The translations under genes and the position numbers were made by a program. Positions 23,805-33,724 of a DNA stretch of 64,000 nt are shown one piece after another. Within the stretch, counting starts at the first letter, position 1, and each line of letters starts with the position of its first letter. Source of the DNA: Paraescarpia echinospica (Eukaryota; Annelida; Polychaeta; Sabellida; Siboglinidae). The notes below the pieces were generated by a model. It did not search any database, was not told the DNA's origin, and saw nothing but the letters and a program-made list of their open reading frames with translations. Location of the stretch: positions 26,708,911 through 26,772,910 of the forward strand of contig CM034532.1 in assembly GCA_020002185.1 (NCBI GenBank), given 5' to 3'.

Positions 23805-25976
23805 TTATTTTAGTGGCAAGCTGTCATTGCGGGCATTCCCCGAAGCACTTGATGGGGACCTACTCCTATTCTTAGTGCAACTGCGACTCATGTGACCTGT
23901 TTCCCCGCAATTGTAACATCTGCCATTAAAGGACGGTGATTGTCCACGGCCGGGTGACTGCATGCGATCCGGCGATTGGTATATACTGGGAGATCGACCG
24001 TATCTCCTGAATTGCGGTTGACTGTTCATGGGTGGCGTCGGTCGCTCCCGATCTAGACTTTTCTTCACTTGGATCAGTCTCCTCAATATTTCATCTATCT
24101 TACTGTCATCTTTGTCTTTGTTGTTATTGCCAGAACCGACTGGTTCCTGACACATATCCTCCATCGGTCTTGTTGTATGGCGACCAACCGTCTCAGGTGA
24201 GGCATACATGGTGCATACCAGCACTTTGTCCTCGAATGCTACCTGTCTCGCAGAAACTGACAGTGTTCTACCTAAGACAGCCTTCTGGTTGTTGGTGCTA
24301 CTCTTCATCTCCTTCAAGGCTTTCCGAACTGACCTTGGCTGTATCTCGCTGACTGCTAAAGATGCCCCCTTCCCCCTGACACCTTTGAGGAACAGCTCCG
24401 TGGCCCATTTATCTATTGCTCTGTCTCCAGCTCCTTTGTATCCCAGCGAGACGGCATGTTGTACTCGATCCGCAAAATCTTCCAGGGATTCGTTGGCTTC
24501 CTGCTTGATATCGTGGAGATTCCGTCGCACTTCTTTCATACCGAATCTGTTCTTCAAGCATTTCATGAGCCGATGGTAATCATGGCGATCTTTGCGAGAG
24601 CGTGTCCGTACATAATGTATGGCTTTGTTACGCATGCATTCCTTTAGTCTCAGTATTTTCTGGTGACTACCCCAGTGATAGTGTTTAGCAGTACCATTGA
24701 ACAGGTAAAGAAAGGCATCCCAGTCTGTAGAGTCCCCCGAAAACATAGGTAATTTAGGTCCGGGAGGGCTGTTTCGATGATGATGTCGTGTGTCATTCCC
24801 CCGTCTATCCCTTTCCATTGATTCGTCAGACGATCCTGAGTTTGAGTTAAGAGAGTCAGAAGACGATGAAGACGACAATGAAGACAATGAAGACGAGTCT
24901 TCGTTGGAATATCGGTGATGTGATTTGTCGTCGTTCTTCTTCTTTCTTCTTCGACCACGGGCTACGTCACGTGGGTGATGACCCTCATTTTTGTCATGTG
25001 TGTGATGCCCATCGGTTGTGTCGTGTGTGTGATGCCCATAGGTTGTGTCGTGTGTGTGATGCCCATCGGTTGTGTCGTGTGTGTGATGCCCATCGGTTGT
25101 GTCGTGTGTGTGATGCCCATCGGTTGTGTCGTGTGTGTGATGCCCATCGGTTGTATCGTGTGTGTGATGCCCATCGGTTGTGTCGTGTGTGTAATGCCCA
25201 TCGGTTGTGTCGTGTGTGTGATGCCCATCGGTTTGTGGTTGGGTGTATATTCCTCCCATTGGTTCGCGTTTCACACCGACTGGAAGATTTGTGTTGCTAG
25301 TAGGTTGAAGTGGGGTATCCTTCCTGCGTGCTTCTTGTCCCAACAACCGCGAGGGAACGTAGCTGTATATGCCATCCTTTGGATGTGCATCAAGGAGAGG
25401 TTTGTCATCAAAAGGATGACCCATTGATTTGGAAGGGCTCTTATACTCCATGTTCTTACTCTCATACATTTCCCATCTCATTTCACCACCTATTTCCTGT
25501 GACCTGCGTCTATTCATTGTGTGATCCCATTCTTCCATCTCCCTTCTCATTCTTTCTTCCAGTTCTCTTCTCTTTACTTCCCTCACCCTCATGAATTCAT
25601 ATTCGTCAATACCAAACCTGACCCTGTTTGATCTCTCTCTTTCATATTCTTTGATTTTGCAACCCCTCTCATCAGGTTGCGCATGATATTGTGCTTCCGT
25701 CCTTTCCAGTTTATCTTTTACCATCTCTACCTCGTTGCTACTAGAATCTATCGAAGTAGCTCCTCCTGTCTGAGGTTTCCCTAAACTGATCCGTCCTGTT
25801 TCCAGCAAGTTATCCCAAAACGTTGTAGTAACGCCCGTAGCTGTCGCTGAGTCAGCAATTTCTATTTTATCCTTCTTCCTGAGATTCAGTATTTTGGTAG
25901 CCTTTGTGGTGGATACCCCTGCTACTTCCATAACCTGTTCTTTAGTGCATGTATATAAGTTGATTGTGGACGTCAT
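23805..25976 (-). CDS. Gypsy Gag polyprotein (723 aa, open)
   Basis: Structural protein of the LTR element, in a different frame from pol. I choose the ATG at 25976 because sequence upstream of about 26007 belongs to a nested LINE. Domains seen: a helix-hairpin-helix-like N-terminus (residues about 6-35, TKEQVMEVAGVSTTKATKIL), a long Arg/Glu-rich coiled-coil-like region (about 80-200), a His-rich nonapeptide repeat (about 243-333), basic and serine-rich tracts (about 345-385), a Gag-core-like part (FSGDSTDWDAFLYLFNGT, about 405-560) and one CCHC zinc knuckle (CYNCGETGHMSRSC, about 688-701). Unlike pol it has no frameshift or stop, which is notable in a dead element. Expression would need a promoter other than the LTR unless transcription passes through the LINE. 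Confidence 0.85.
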   Translation of the reverse strand: MTSTINLYTCTKEQVMEVAGVSTTKATKILNLRKKDKIEIADSATATGVTTTFWDNLLETGRISLGKPQTGGATSIDSSSNEVEMVKDKLERTEAQYHAQPDERGCKIKEYERERSNRVRFGIDEYEFMRVREVKRRELEERMRREMEEWDHTMNRRRSQEIGGEMRWEMYESKNMEYKSPSKSMGHPFDDKPLLDAHPKDGIYSYVPSRLLGQEARRKDTPLQPTSNTNLPVGVKREPMGGIYTQPQTDGHHTHDTTDGHYTHDTTDGHHTHDTTDGHHTHDTTDGHHTHDTTDGHHTHDTTDGHHTHDTTYGHHTHDTTDGHHTHDKNEGHHPRDVARGRRRKKKNDDKSHHRYSNEDSSSLSSLSSSSSSDSLNSNSGSSDESMERDRRGNDTRHHHRNSPPGPKLPMFSGDSTDWDAFLYLFNGTAKHYHWGSHQKILRLKECMRNKAIHYVRTRSRKDRHDYHRLMKCLKNRFGMKEVRRNLHDIKQEANESLEDFADRVQHAVSLGYKGAGDRAIDKWATELFLKGVRGKGASLAVSEIQPRSVRKALKEMKSSTNNQKAVLGRTLSVSARQVAFEDKVLVCTMYASPETVGRHTTRPMEDMCQEPVGSGNNNKDKDDSKIDEILRRLIQVKKSLDRERPTPPMNSQPQFRRYGRSPSIYQSPDRMQSPGRGQSPSFNGRCYNCGETGHMSRSCTKNRSRSPSSASGNARNDSLPLK
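24974..25246 (-). repeat. 27-bp minisatellite encoding a His-rich repeat in Gag
   Basis: About nine units start every 27 bp from 25004 to 25220, with a degenerate tenth at 24977. Each encodes DGHHTHDTT (four His/Tyr-His positions per nine residues). Copies differ by single substitutions and the frame is kept throughout. Confidence 0.93.
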
Positions 25977-26006
25977 GTTGACGTCTAGATGCGTGTAAAT
26001 GTATAT

Positions 26007-27752
26007 ATCACAATCACAATCACAATACTTTATTGTCCCTTGGGAGGGAAATTCATTTGGAGTGTAGAGCAGCATATTAAGACAAGTAAAACAAATGTAC
26101 ATGCAATATAAACAATGTAAAAATAAAAAGAATAAAAGTAATAAAAGTTATATCGGTTAAATAAATAAATAAGTTAAATATGTTACAACAGTTTTTAAAA
26201 AGTCAAATCATCTCAGGCTCACTCAGTGTCAAACTGGCAGGGAAGACTGCCAGAGATGGAGGGGAACGAAGGTCAGTTACTTATTCATTAGTCTTATTGA
26301 CGAGGGAACAAAAAAGTTTCGCGTGCGGTTCAATTTGCAGTGAGGGAGTTGAAAGCGGCGGCCAGAAGGAAGTAGTTTATAGCACGGAAGCAGGGGATGT
26401 TCGGGGTCTGAGGAGACGTTCCTTCCCTTTCTCTCTGCCCGTTGCCTGTATAGGTCTTCTAGAGTGGTCTGCTTTTTTCCCACCACCTTGCCACTAACCC
26501 TGACTGTTCGTGCCAGAGTGTTGCGATGCACGATACTCAGGCCGCCGTACCACACAAGAAACCCAAATGTAATAGAGCTTTCTATGTAGCATATGTAGAA
26601 GGTTTGTAGAACATGTGTGCTGACACTGAGTGACCTGAGCTTGGGTAAGAAATACAGCTTTTGCTGGCATTTTCTGTTAATTACCGCTGTGTTTTCACCA
26701 AATGTGAGCTTTGCATCAATGATAGTGCCGAGATACTTATATTCATCTACTCTCTTTACACACTCTCGGTTAATGAATAGTCTCTTGGGAGAAGTAGGAT
26801 TTTTCCTAAAATCTATTATGAGTTCTTCAGTTTTACGAACGTTCAGGTCTAGGAAATGATTGTCACACCACACTGTGAAATCAGCTACAGCGCACGCACA
26901 CACTTGATCAGAGCCGGATAGGTCGACGATAGCTGTGTCATCGCTGTATTTGATGAAATTGACGCTCTCCTGGCTGCTACGACAGTCGTCTGTGTAAAGT
27001 GTGAACAGAACAGGGGAGATCACCGAACCCTGGGGGCACCGGTGAAAATGAAGAGTGAGCTCGAAGCAGCACCATTATAGCGCACTACTTGCTTACGCTC
27101 AGTAAGAAACTAGTTTACCCACAAGATGATGTGTGGGTTCACATGCATATTGACAAGTTTACTCATCATGATGTGTGGCTGGATGGTGTTGAAAGCCGAC
27201 GAAAAATCAATAAAGACTATCCTGGCAAACGACTTGGGCTTTTCCAGGTGAGTATACACACTATGACATAGAGTGAGAACTGCATCATCCACACCTCGAT
27301 TGTGTTTATACGCAAATTGGAGGGGATCCAGTTGATCCCCAACATGCTGCAAGAGAGGATGAAGTACGAGTCGCTCAAAGCACTTCATGACGATTGAGGT
27401 AAGCGCCACTGGGCGGTAGTCATTGAGAACAGATGGCATAGGTTTCTTGGGGACAGGACATATAACTGACGATTTCCAGGCCGGTGGGATGCGATGCTGC
27501 TTCAGAGACCAGTTGAAAAGGATGCTGAACACTGCACCAAGCTGAGCATGGCACTCCTTGAGGACCCGACCACTGACGTTGTCAGGCCCAGCTGCCTTGT
27601 GAGGATTAACGTGCTTGAAGATCTTACTGACGTCATCAGGAGTTGTTTCTGGGGTATCATCCTCAGTGAGCTGAGACTCAATATCATCCACCGCCTCCTG
27701 ACGCTCACGTGAGAAGTCATGCCGGTCAAAACGCCCAAAGAAGGAATATCAG
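26007..27752 (-). mobile_element. Rex1-like LINE, 5'-truncated, nested in gypsy element
   Basis: Minus-strand RT in two frames. 27110 to about 27750 starts with FFGRFDRHDFSRER and has HKAAGPDNVSGRVLKE and NDYRPVALTSIVMKCFERL. 26277-27023 has the catalytic KYSDDTAIVDL (about 26940), KYLGTIIDAKL and a C-terminal RTRNFFVPSSIRLMNK. The 3' end is ACAATAAAGTATTGTG followed by TTGTGA-type tandem units (26007-26026), typical of this LINE type. It lies 30 bp upstream of the gag ATG. The target-site duplication could not be settled. Confidence 0.8.
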
Positions 27753-28312
27753 TGTGTACATACGAGGTAAATAGCTATTACTAATATGAGAACGAAATAA
27801 ACTACCCAAATATCTACGATCACAAAATAATAAACCATATCACGCAATAAATACAAGACAATCAGTCAGCGATATTGGTAGGTTCCGGAAGTAAAAAAAC
27901 ATTGTATAGCTTCACATAACCCAACCAAAATGTAGCTAGCTTTATGATGAAACACAAATGTCATAAACACGATAAAGTTATAAAGAACATAAACACAAGT
28001 TAAGGCGGAATTAAATTACATGACAAACTATCCACGATGCAAACACAACGACGTGGTTAAAGGGTTACACCCAGTTCAAGTATTGTCGCGTAGCAACGGA
28101 CAGCGACGCGCAACGTTGGGTGAATGCGGACAGCGGCCACGCCCAGAAACTGGTTACGATTGTTCGAAGCGTAGCCAGAACCGGCAGATTCCTAACTTAC
28201 GCTTCTAGGAATTTGAAGCGTTGTAAATTGTAAACAATTAGCACTCGAGAACCGACAGGTTCCTCCTCGCTAATTATTTTGAAATTAAACGCAGATTCGT
28301 CAACAAATAATA
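27753..28312 (-). other. Gypsy 5' leader
   Basis: Untranslated leader between the PBS and the LINE insertion. No conserved protein seen. Confidence 0.5.
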
Positions 28313-28330
28313 CCCTGCTCGCAGCGCCAA
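28313..28330 (-). other. Putative primer-binding site
   Basis: The minus strand just inside the 5' LTR reads TGGCGCTGCGAGCAGGG. The leading TGG is expected from pairing with a tRNA CCA end. The tRNA was not identified. Confidence 0.55.
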
Positions 28331-28572
28331 TATTGTGCGCGGCACTTACTTGGGCAGGAACAGTGGAGTAGCCCGCAGCGGAGGCCGAAGGCCGACGGGA
28401 GCGTCTCCTCGATGAGGGGCTCTCGGCGGCGGCGGCGGCGACGGCGGCAATATGGACTCCTTGCTATTGTGTTGCACGGGTATTGATAGGGTGTGTGTGT
28501 GTGTATTGTTAGGGTGTAATGCGGTTGTGCGTACTTGGGTGTAACCTATTTACACTGCTGCTCCGCACTGCA
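28331..28572 (-). repeat. 5' LTR of gypsy element
   Basis: Partner of 20120-20367. The minus strand starts TGCAGTGCGGAGCAGC. It differs from the other LTR by small indels (GGC run, a missing TTAT-like stretch) and scattered substitutions, so the insertion is not brand new. Confidence 0.9.
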
Positions 28573-28697
28573 TCTACATCCTTTCTATGTTCCTAAAGCC
28601 TTGTTTTGAACAATCTTCCTGTATCCCCTATATATTTAACAGCACAGTTCTTGCATGGTATTTGACACACAAGTTCGCCCTCCTTCTTCTCGCGTTT
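28573..28697 (-). pseudogene. PLE GIY-YIG endonuclease, N-terminal half
   Basis: Encodes GELVCQIPCKNCAVKYIGDTG followed by RLFKTRL, a stop, then EHRKDV. This is the GIY and YIG strand region with the Cys pair found in animal PLEs. A TAG replaces the codon before EHRKD. It continues, across the gypsy insertion, at 20119. Confidence 0.8.
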
Positions 28698-29858
28698 GTC
28701 TACTGCCTAGACTTGCAGAGTGTTGTTGAGCAGCCACTCCCGGGTCGCCAGGTCCAGCTCGGCGATGTCAGTCTCTCCGCGTGGAGCACCGTAGAGAGTG
28801 CAGTGGTTGATGATAATGTGGTCTGTTGTTTGTTGGGGCGCACCGCATTCACAACTAGCACATTCACATATTCCCCAACTGTACATATTAGCGTTGAAAC
28901 GTCCAACTCCCGTTCGCAGGCGGTTTAGCACCGTCCAAGCCTTTCGTAGGAAGTCGGAACCAACACAGTGTACATATGGTTCTGGAATGAACCTACGTAT
29001 GGAGGTTGCATGGTTTGGACAGCCAGTCCTCTCTCCATTTGGTTGATATCCAGTGTGCTGTTGTTTCACTGGGGCCCAGGCATTTAATGAGTTCATGTGC
29101 CTGGCTGTTGAAAGGGTCAGGCGCTGTACACTAGCCATTTCTGAGCAAATGTTGTATAGTAGATGGTCAGTGTTTTGTACGCTTGCCCAAGGCCAGCACA
29201 GCTGCCTGTCTTCGAAGTGTCGGTGGTGCAATGCCTGCAAGCATCCATAAGTGTTCATTTGTTGTTGCTCTTAAACATCCAATGACGACTCGTAGGAAGT
29301 TGTTGATGCTGATGTCCAGTTTTGATGTGTGTGCACTTCTGCACCATACCCGTGCACAGCATTCCGCTGGAGCGCACACTAATGCCAAGGTAGAGGTGCG
29401 TAGTGTCTTGGTGCTTGCTCCCCAAGTGGTACCAGCAAGTCGGCGTATTAGCGGTCCACGTTATGCTACTTTTGCGCTTAAAATTGTCAAATGTTGCCTG
29501 TAAGTCAGTGATCTGTTTAGTTTGATGTCCAGGTATGTAAGTGTTGCTTGATAGACGAGACGTGTATTGTTCACAAACCTGTTCATTTCACGTTTATCTT
29601 CTTTGTTGCAGAGATGGAAAACGGCAGAGACCGTTTTCTTATCACTGAATTTCAGTCGCCATTGTTTCAGGAATGTGGAGAGGATGTTCATATCTGGTGT
29701 GAGACCAGTCTCAACATGGGACCATTGCCTGTGCCTCATTAAGATTGCGAGGTCGTCCGCATATCCGTACTTCCTTGAGGTTGTTTCGGGCAGATCGTAG
29801 ATGTAGGTATTGAAGAGAAGTGGTGATAGGACAGAACCTTGCGGAACACCATTCTTTA
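28698..29858 (-). mobile_element. 5'-truncated LINE nested in the PLE
   Basis: It begins on the minus strand near 29858 with NGVPQGSVLSP, a core RT motif, then has catalytic YADDLAIL (29752-29763), KKTVSAVFHL, a thumb-like region, RRLAGTTWGASTK-like sequence near 29400 and a C-terminal CCHC segment (WGICECASCECGAPQQTTDH, about 28850). It ends EWLLNNTLQV with the stop at 28704-28706, only a few bases from renewed PLE sequence, so the 3' UTR is absent or very short. Several frameshifts. Jockey/CR1-group LINE by motif; the clade is not fixed. Confidence 0.78.
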
Positions 29859-29859
29859 G

Positions 29860-30819
29860 TCGTCTGTGTCTGCTTCGCCCTGTTCTTCTGGCTCCACTTT
29901 GTTTGTGGGTGTACTCTGAGGGTAGTGTGGGGACTCATGGCTGTTGTTACCCCATATTTCTTCAGTAGTCGATGTACCCTCTCTGAGATCCCCTCCATAT
30001 ATGGGATGACTACTTGGCTTCTGTAAGTCTTGTCCGTTTTCTTTTTCAGTCTTTTTCTTCTTGGTGCTATCCGTCATCTTTTTTCAAGGCCCAGGGCGGA
30101 TAGCCACACACTTCTCATGGCTCCTCTTATGTGTTTCTTCTCTTCCTTCTTGCCCCCTCTTCTGAAGTTATCGTCTCACACCGGTTCATCAGGGTTCTGG
30201 CGACTCCTAACTTTTGGTGTTTGGGGTGGTGGGACGCAAAGTTCAGGTATTGGTCAGTGTGTCTTCTTCGATACACTGTAGACTTCATGCTGCCATCCCC
30301 CTTTCTGATGAACTTAGCACCAAGGAAGGGCATGCTGTTGTTCTGTTTTTCTTCTCTTGTGAAAATGATGCTGCCCGTAGGGTCAACAGTGTTCATGTTA
30401 TATTGTAATTTCTCTGCTTTTCCTGTATGTACTAGGCAGATAACATCATCCACATATCTCTTCCAGTTTCTTGGTTGGCAATCGTCTGGTGCTGTGGCAA
30501 TGATTTTTTTCTTCAAATCCTCCACGTACAAGTTCACAACAACGGGGGATACAGGACTGCTCATGGTTACACCCAACTGCTGCTGGTAAATTTATCCCCC
30601 AAATCTAAAGTACGTAGTCCCAAAGACAAATTTCAACAACTCCGTGACGTTATCTACTGTTAGGTTGGTTCTCTTCTTAAGTGTCTTGTCATTCTGTAGT
30701 CTCTTTCGGATTACTGCACATGCTTCTTTGCTAGGTGTCTTTGTGAACAGTAACTCGACATTGTATGACACAAATATGTCGCCATCTTCCACTGTTAACT
30801 TTGTTATCTCTTTCACCAA
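29860..30819 (-). pseudogene. PLE reverse transcriptase, core and C-terminal part
   Basis: Minus-strand pieces: VSYNVELLFTKTPSKEAC (about 30760, the SFDV-LFT motif), FVFGTTYFRFGG then an in-frame TAA near 30595, GVTMSSPVSPVVVNLYVEDL (motif B region), catalytic RYVDDVICLV (about 30450), ASHHPKHQKLGVARTL (about 30200), and GISERVHRLLKKYGV ahead of the nuclease. These are the standard PLE RT landmarks, in order. At least one stop and two frame changes. Confidence 0.85.
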
Positions 30820-30946
30820 TTATTGTGAGTTCTCTGTGTGGTGTTCTGTTTTTCACACTAGCGGTTGTAGTATGTTGGTCAAGTCTCTGGACACTATATA
30901 TGCTATGGTATGTGTATAATCCACAATTAGTCGGAGTGGTACGCCT

Positions 30947-31543
30947 TCATTGTGATTTTTTTGGCGAGCCGTGCGTGTACGGTACTTTTTCAAGCGTTGT
31001 GTACAAGTACCAGTACTGGTCGTTGGTGATCTTCCCTTCCTTCTCCAAATAATTTACCATTCTGATCAGTTCTGTCTTGTACTTCTTGGTCGGATCATTC
31101 CTTTGTTTTTCATACGTCGATTGGTCATTTAGCATTTCCTTCATTTTCTCCTGGTATTCTTTCGTTTCCATAAAGACTGAGGCCTTCCCCTTTTTCGCAG
31201 GGAGTATGGTGATTGATTTTTCCTTCTGTAGTTCTTTTAGAGCCGGTCTTTCCTGTCTGGTTAGGTTCAGTTTGGGAGCCTTAGCTGACTTTAGAACTCC
31301 TATGAACTTTTTGTTTTTGATCTTGTGCAAGCTCCGTGTTGCTTGTTCTGCCGCTACAACGAACTCCTCGTTCGGCACTTTTTCCAGTTTTACCGCGTAA
31401 TTTAGCCTCTTCGCTAATATATTGTTCTGATCCTCGGAGAATTTGTATTTAGACGGTTTATCACCCACTGTTTCAGCTGTTTTCCAGTTAGATCCGCTCC
31501 TGTGGTTCTGTCTCTCTTCGCTTCTTGACCCATCTGTTGACAA
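30947..31543 (-). CDS. PLE N-terminal region (198-codon open piece)
   Basis: Open minus-strand frame starting MSTDGSRSEERQNHRSG, then FSEDQNNILAKRLNYAV and KSITILPAKKGKASVFM. The 'L..KGL-F-P' and 'ILPADKGxxxVVMD' motifs are typical of the segment just before the RT fingers in Penelope-like elements. It is separated from the RT by a frame break near 30830-30947. Confidence 0.75.
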   Translation of the reverse strand: MSTDGSRSEERQNHRSGSNWKTAETVGDKPSKYKFSEDQNNILAKRLNYAVKLEKVPNEEFVVAAEQATRSLHKIKNKKFIGVLKSAKAPKLNLTRQERPALKELQKEKSITILPAKKGKASVFMETKEYQEKMKEMLNDQSTYEKQRNDPTKKYKTELIRMVNYLEKEGKITNDQYWYLYTTLEKVPYTHGSPKKSQ

Positions 31544-31657
31544 CTGGAATATTACTTATCGATTTTGAGATTGACCAATCCTTTTGTTTCGATGCGCCTC
31601 TGCGCTTGGTGTCCGAGGATTTAGGCGCAATAGAAATTATATTATTATTATTATAAG

Positions 31658-31712
31658 ATAAAAATTTACGTATTGGATATGTGTAAAAGAACCCATTTGC
31701 ATAGAAATGAAC
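31658..31712 (+). repeat. Inverted copy of the PLE 3' tail
   Basis: ATAAAAATTTACGTATTGGA ... CATTTGCAT matches the reverse complement of 19741-19813 (GTAAAAATTCACTTATTGGA ... CATTTGCAT) at about 85%. The PLE thus has its tail sequence inverted beyond its 5' end. Confidence 0.7.
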
Positions 31713-32505
31713 TATCCTGAAGAATATTCAGCAATAAATATCACTTATAAATGTCTTTGGCCTACATTATGGATACCAATAAAATAATCGAACGTGGCAA
31801 AACTCCCCTTTTGTGATGATTCGTTGATGTGATATAACACAGTTCTCTTAGTACACAACTACCATTGTGAGGCTTAGTACACAACAACCATTGTGAGGCT
31901 ATATTTGGCGGAGATAGATCGTTGAAATTGGTGGTGTATCAAAGTTCATAAGCAAGTGGAATTACTGATTGATAAGTATTATTCTTGTCTTAATATCATT
32001 AAAGTAGCAGTAAACATATATTGAGTAGCAGTTGTGCTTAAAGTTAGTTAGATAAAGTATTTTAGGACACTTTAGTCTAGTGAGTGATAATAGGGTACGT
32101 TAGCTTACGGCTACGATAAGTTTGTAAACAAGATTTAACAAACCTCGTTATGTGGTAGAATATATAGGTGATAAAGTAACAACCATAAACTACCTACATA
32201 AGATAATATCTGTGTAAGTCAGTACCTGCTAGACATTTTGATAAGGTAGTTTTGTTGTTAAAATTAAGCATTTGCGATAATCGGGCGAACTAAGTTTATG
32301 TAGCTAGTGTCTCTCTTATTCGCTAGGGCGCTGTATAACCTAAATAAATAAGGCAGTCTAGCGTACGCAATCTTACGTAAAGTGTAACATTTGTGCACAG
32401 AAAACAGTCTTCTTAAAGACTACATAGACAGTGAATAGTGTAAACACAGTTGACAAAACTATTTTAAATAGCTAATTAGATTATTATTATTAAATAAATT
32501 CTGAT
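31713..32505 (+). other. 5' UTR/flank of the CR1-like element
   Basis: AT-rich, no ORF. The CR1 5' end lies somewhere here. A near-exact 24-bp tandem repeat (TTAGTACACAAC(T/A)ACCATTGTGAGGC) occurs at about 31849-31899. Confidence 0.5.
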
Positions 32506-33724
32506 ATGGCGCCTTGCAAGCGGCAAGTCAAGGCAAAGAGACACTTGGTGTGCGACGACTGCCACAGTTGGGTAGATTTTGCCTTATCCGGCTGTACGAA
32601 GTCATGGACAGAAACCAAGGAAGAGGGATTCACCTTTCAGTGCGTGGGGTGTTGGAAGGTGAAATGTCTGGAGAAAGAGGTAGCTAGGTTGGTAGATATT
32701 GTGAAGGGGATGGAGATGAGAATCAGCAAGGAGACAGATGGAATGGAGAGAGACGACAGGGATAAAGTTGGGAATACTGTGAAACTGAAGGAGCAGAGTA
32801 GTGGCAACAAGACCGAGGAAAGGAGACTGAGAGGAGGGAAGGTGATCGGAGGGGAAGAAAGTGGAGGATCGACGGCAGGAAATGTGACAGGTGTGAAGGT
32901 GGCAGGAGAGAAAGTGACCGTAGAGAAAGAGGTAGGAGGGAAAAAGAGACGGGAGAGGAGAGAAGGAAATGCAATGGGAGGAAAGATGACGGGAAGAAAG
33001 GAAGTGAGAGTACATGTGACAGAAGAGAAGTCGGGAGGAACGATGACAGGAAGAAAGGTGACAAGAGAAACAGCGTCAGGAAAGAATGGAACGGACGAGA
33101 TTGTGACGGGAGAGCAGAAGACAGGGGAACAAGATTACAACCAGACAGATGCAAACCGTAGAAAGAGCTACACTGAGGCAGTGATTGAGGGGGCAATGAG
33201 GAAAGAGAGGGTGTTTATGGGCGATTCGATTATGAGAAAGACAGATAAGACTCTAAGCGAGGGGAGGACGTCGTTGTTTGTCTACCGGGGGCTAAGATAG
33301 AACATGTAACTGAAAGGGTAGAGAAGGTACTGGGGCATGGCAAGGGAGGGTCTATATTAGTACATGTAGGGACAAATAACGCAGAGAGGGAGGGAACAAC
33401 TGGGATAGTTCAGAAGTACAGACAGTTAGTGAAGAAGTTAAAGAAGACAAGAGTAGAACAGATTATTCTCTCAGGAATTTTGCCAGTAATGGGAGGAAGG
33501 GGGCCGACATATAGAAACTGCAAGAGGATGGCGATCAACGCACTAGTTGAGCAGATGTGTAAAGAAGAGGGGGTGGGATTCGTAGATTTATGGGGATACT
33601 TTGTTGGGAGGGAAGATATGTACATGAGAGATGGCCTACATCTAAGTGGAAAGGGGGCAGCAGTTTTCTCAGAGAACTTGCTGCAATCTGTTGACAGTGG
33701 GACAGGCTGCATCTATTTAAACTA
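32506..33724 (+). pseudogene. CR1-like ORF1: PHD-like zinc finger + SGNH esterase (one frameshift)
   Basis: RNA-binding/accessory ORF of the LINE. The N-terminus has a Cys/His finger (VCDDCHSWVDFALSGC ... FQCVGC, residues about 15-49). A long Lys/Glu/Gly-rich low-complexity linker follows (about 60-225), then an SGNH/GDSL-type hydrolase domain: VFMGDSIMR (block I), LVHVGTNNAE (block III region) and MRDGLHLSGKGAAVF (Asp-x-x-His of block V, near 33620-33650). The finger-plus-esterase layout is known for ORF1 of CR1-group LINEs. One base is missing in the G run at 33261-33264; otherwise the frame runs from 32506 to 33724. Confidence 0.85.

Larger units (their letters stand above)
20120..28572 (-). 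mobile_element. Ty3/gypsy-type LTR retrotransposon, 8.45 kb with an internal LINE
   Basis: Minus-strand element bounded by two LTRs about 245 bp long and by TCTA on both sides (20116-20119 and 28573-28576). It contains, in order, a primer-binding site, a leader, a nested LINE, gag, protease, a damaged RT/RNase H and a polypurine tract. Without the LINE it is about 6.7 kb. It lies within the GIY-YIG codons of a Penelope-like element. Confidence 0.88.
19738..31712 (-). mobile_element. Penelope-like element (PLE), split by nested insertions
   Basis: Reading on the minus strand, the pieces are 31543 down to about 29860 (N-terminal region and RT), about 28695-28573 (first half of the GIY-YIG domain) and 20119 down to about 19740 (second half and 3' tail). 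The intervening DNA is a LINE (28698-29858) and a gypsy element (20120-28572). Joining across the gypsy element while keeping one copy of the TAGA duplication preserves the reading frame (HRKDV then NTTKKK). Outer ends are inferred from the inverted terminal similarity between 19741-19813 and 31658-31712. Confidence 0.85.

Noticed and set aside
24866..25427. Plus-strand ORFs rich in CVMPIG / RVCDAHRLC repeats
   Set aside because: They are the antisense reading of the 27-bp repeat in gag, not separate genes.
32602..33196. Minus-strand Ser/Pro/Leu-rich ORFs
   Set aside because: Antisense shadows of the purine-rich ORF1 linker of the CR1-like LINE.
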